A stretch of DNA of 5,590 nucleotides, from NCBI GenBank assembly GCA_018715105.1, contig DVMG01000110.1:1-5590 (forward strand), given 5' to 3'. The stretch is from Candidatus Ventricola intestinavium. Lineage in GTDB: Bacteria > Bacillota > Clostridia > Christensenellales > Aristaeellaceae. The notes beneath the pieces were generated by a model, which did no database searches, was not told the origin of the DNA, and saw only the letters and a program-made list of their open reading frames with translations. The first letter of the stretch is position 1. Every line of letters starts with the position of its first letter. Made by a program: the position numbers and the translations under genes. This document shows positions 5,480-5,590 of the stretch, in pieces.

Positions 5480-5590
5480 TTAAAGGAAATCAAAGAGAGA
5501 AAAAGGGATAGATGCTCCCGGATGAAAAGAACGGTATCGTTCTTTTTGCCTGCCGAAGCGGTTATAGGCCTCCACAAAAACAGTAAGAAC
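5480..5590 (-). CDS. Possible C-terminal end of an unidentified protein, cut by the window edge
   Basis: An open frame enters from the right edge on the minus strand and runs 36 codons to a TAA at 5482-5480. Its product contains EAYNRFGRQKERYRSF and then HPGASIPFSLFDFL, an aromatic- and Arg-rich tail. The HPG...IPFSLFDFL ending vaguely recalls the C-termini of some Firmicutes transposase-like proteins, but I cannot confirm that from memory. Third codon positions are much poorer in G and C than in the neighbouring genes, which would fit a mobile gene or simply non-coding DNA. A 36-codon open frame is not significant by itself, and a second minus-strand frame here is also open. The low confidence reflects this. 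Confidence 0.3.
   Translation of the reverse strand, partial: VLTVFVEAYNRFGRQKERYRSFHPGASIPFSLFDFL
5525..5547. terminator. Symmetrical hairpin with T-runs on both strands
   Basis: AAAAGAACG (5525-5533) and CGTTCTTTT (5538-5546) form a nine-pair stem with the loop GTAT; one further T follows on the plus strand. Each strand ends its stem in at least four T residues, the look of a small bidirectional intrinsic terminator, though the T-run is part of the stem. It lies upstream of the murA promoter and could insulate it from a minus-strand gene beyond the right edge. If the edge open frame is real coding sequence, this hairpin would lie inside it, which weakens the terminator reading. Confidence 0.4.

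Overview
The window holds four genes that read as ordinary bacterial housekeeping or accessory functions: guaA (GMP synthase, minus strand), mnmE (tRNA-modification GTPase, plus strand), a RimJ/RimL-type GNAT acetyltransferase (plus strand) and murA (UDP-GlcNAc enolpyruvyl transferase, minus strand). All four appear intact from start to stop. I see no CRISPR array, complete mobile element, rRNA or tRNA gene, and no convincing sign of a new biological system.

The source is probably a fairly GC-rich member of the Firmicutes, most likely Clostridia. The genes have strong AGGAGG-type ribosome binding sites and near-consensus vegetative promoters, one with a TGTGn extension upstream of the -10. 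The MurA and GNAT sequences have a Firmicutes character (for example the MurA segment PTDLQQPM). This is inferred from sequence style and family resemblance, not from a search, and the genus cannot be named.

Layout: positions 1-62 are the downstream flank of guaA, with a T-run but no good hairpin. guaA occupies 63-1616 on the minus strand. Positions 1617-1854 are a divergent promoter region, with a guaA promoter pointing left and an mnmE promoter pointing right; an imperfect inverted repeat covers the guaA -10. mnmE (1855-3210) is followed after 69 bases by the GNAT gene (3280-3867), with no visible terminator between them, so they are probably co-transcribed. The GNAT gene and murA converge on a 226-base gap (3868-4093) carrying two strong hairpins and a tandem 10-base repeat. 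murA (4094-5362) has a near-perfect promoter at 5415-5443. The last 130 bases are visibly lower in GC. They hold a symmetrical hairpin with T-runs on both strands and an open frame that enters from the right edge on the minus strand and may be the C-terminal end of another protein.

The genes do not form one pathway: guaA makes GMP, mnmE modifies the tRNA wobble uridine, murA commits UDP-GlcNAc to peptidoglycan, and the acetyltransferase has no identified substrate. The points most worth a second look are the altered G4/G5 nucleotide-recognition motifs in MnmE, its unusual gene neighbourhood, the inverted repeat on the guaA promoter, the hairpin cluster between the convergent genes, and the possible partial gene at the right edge.
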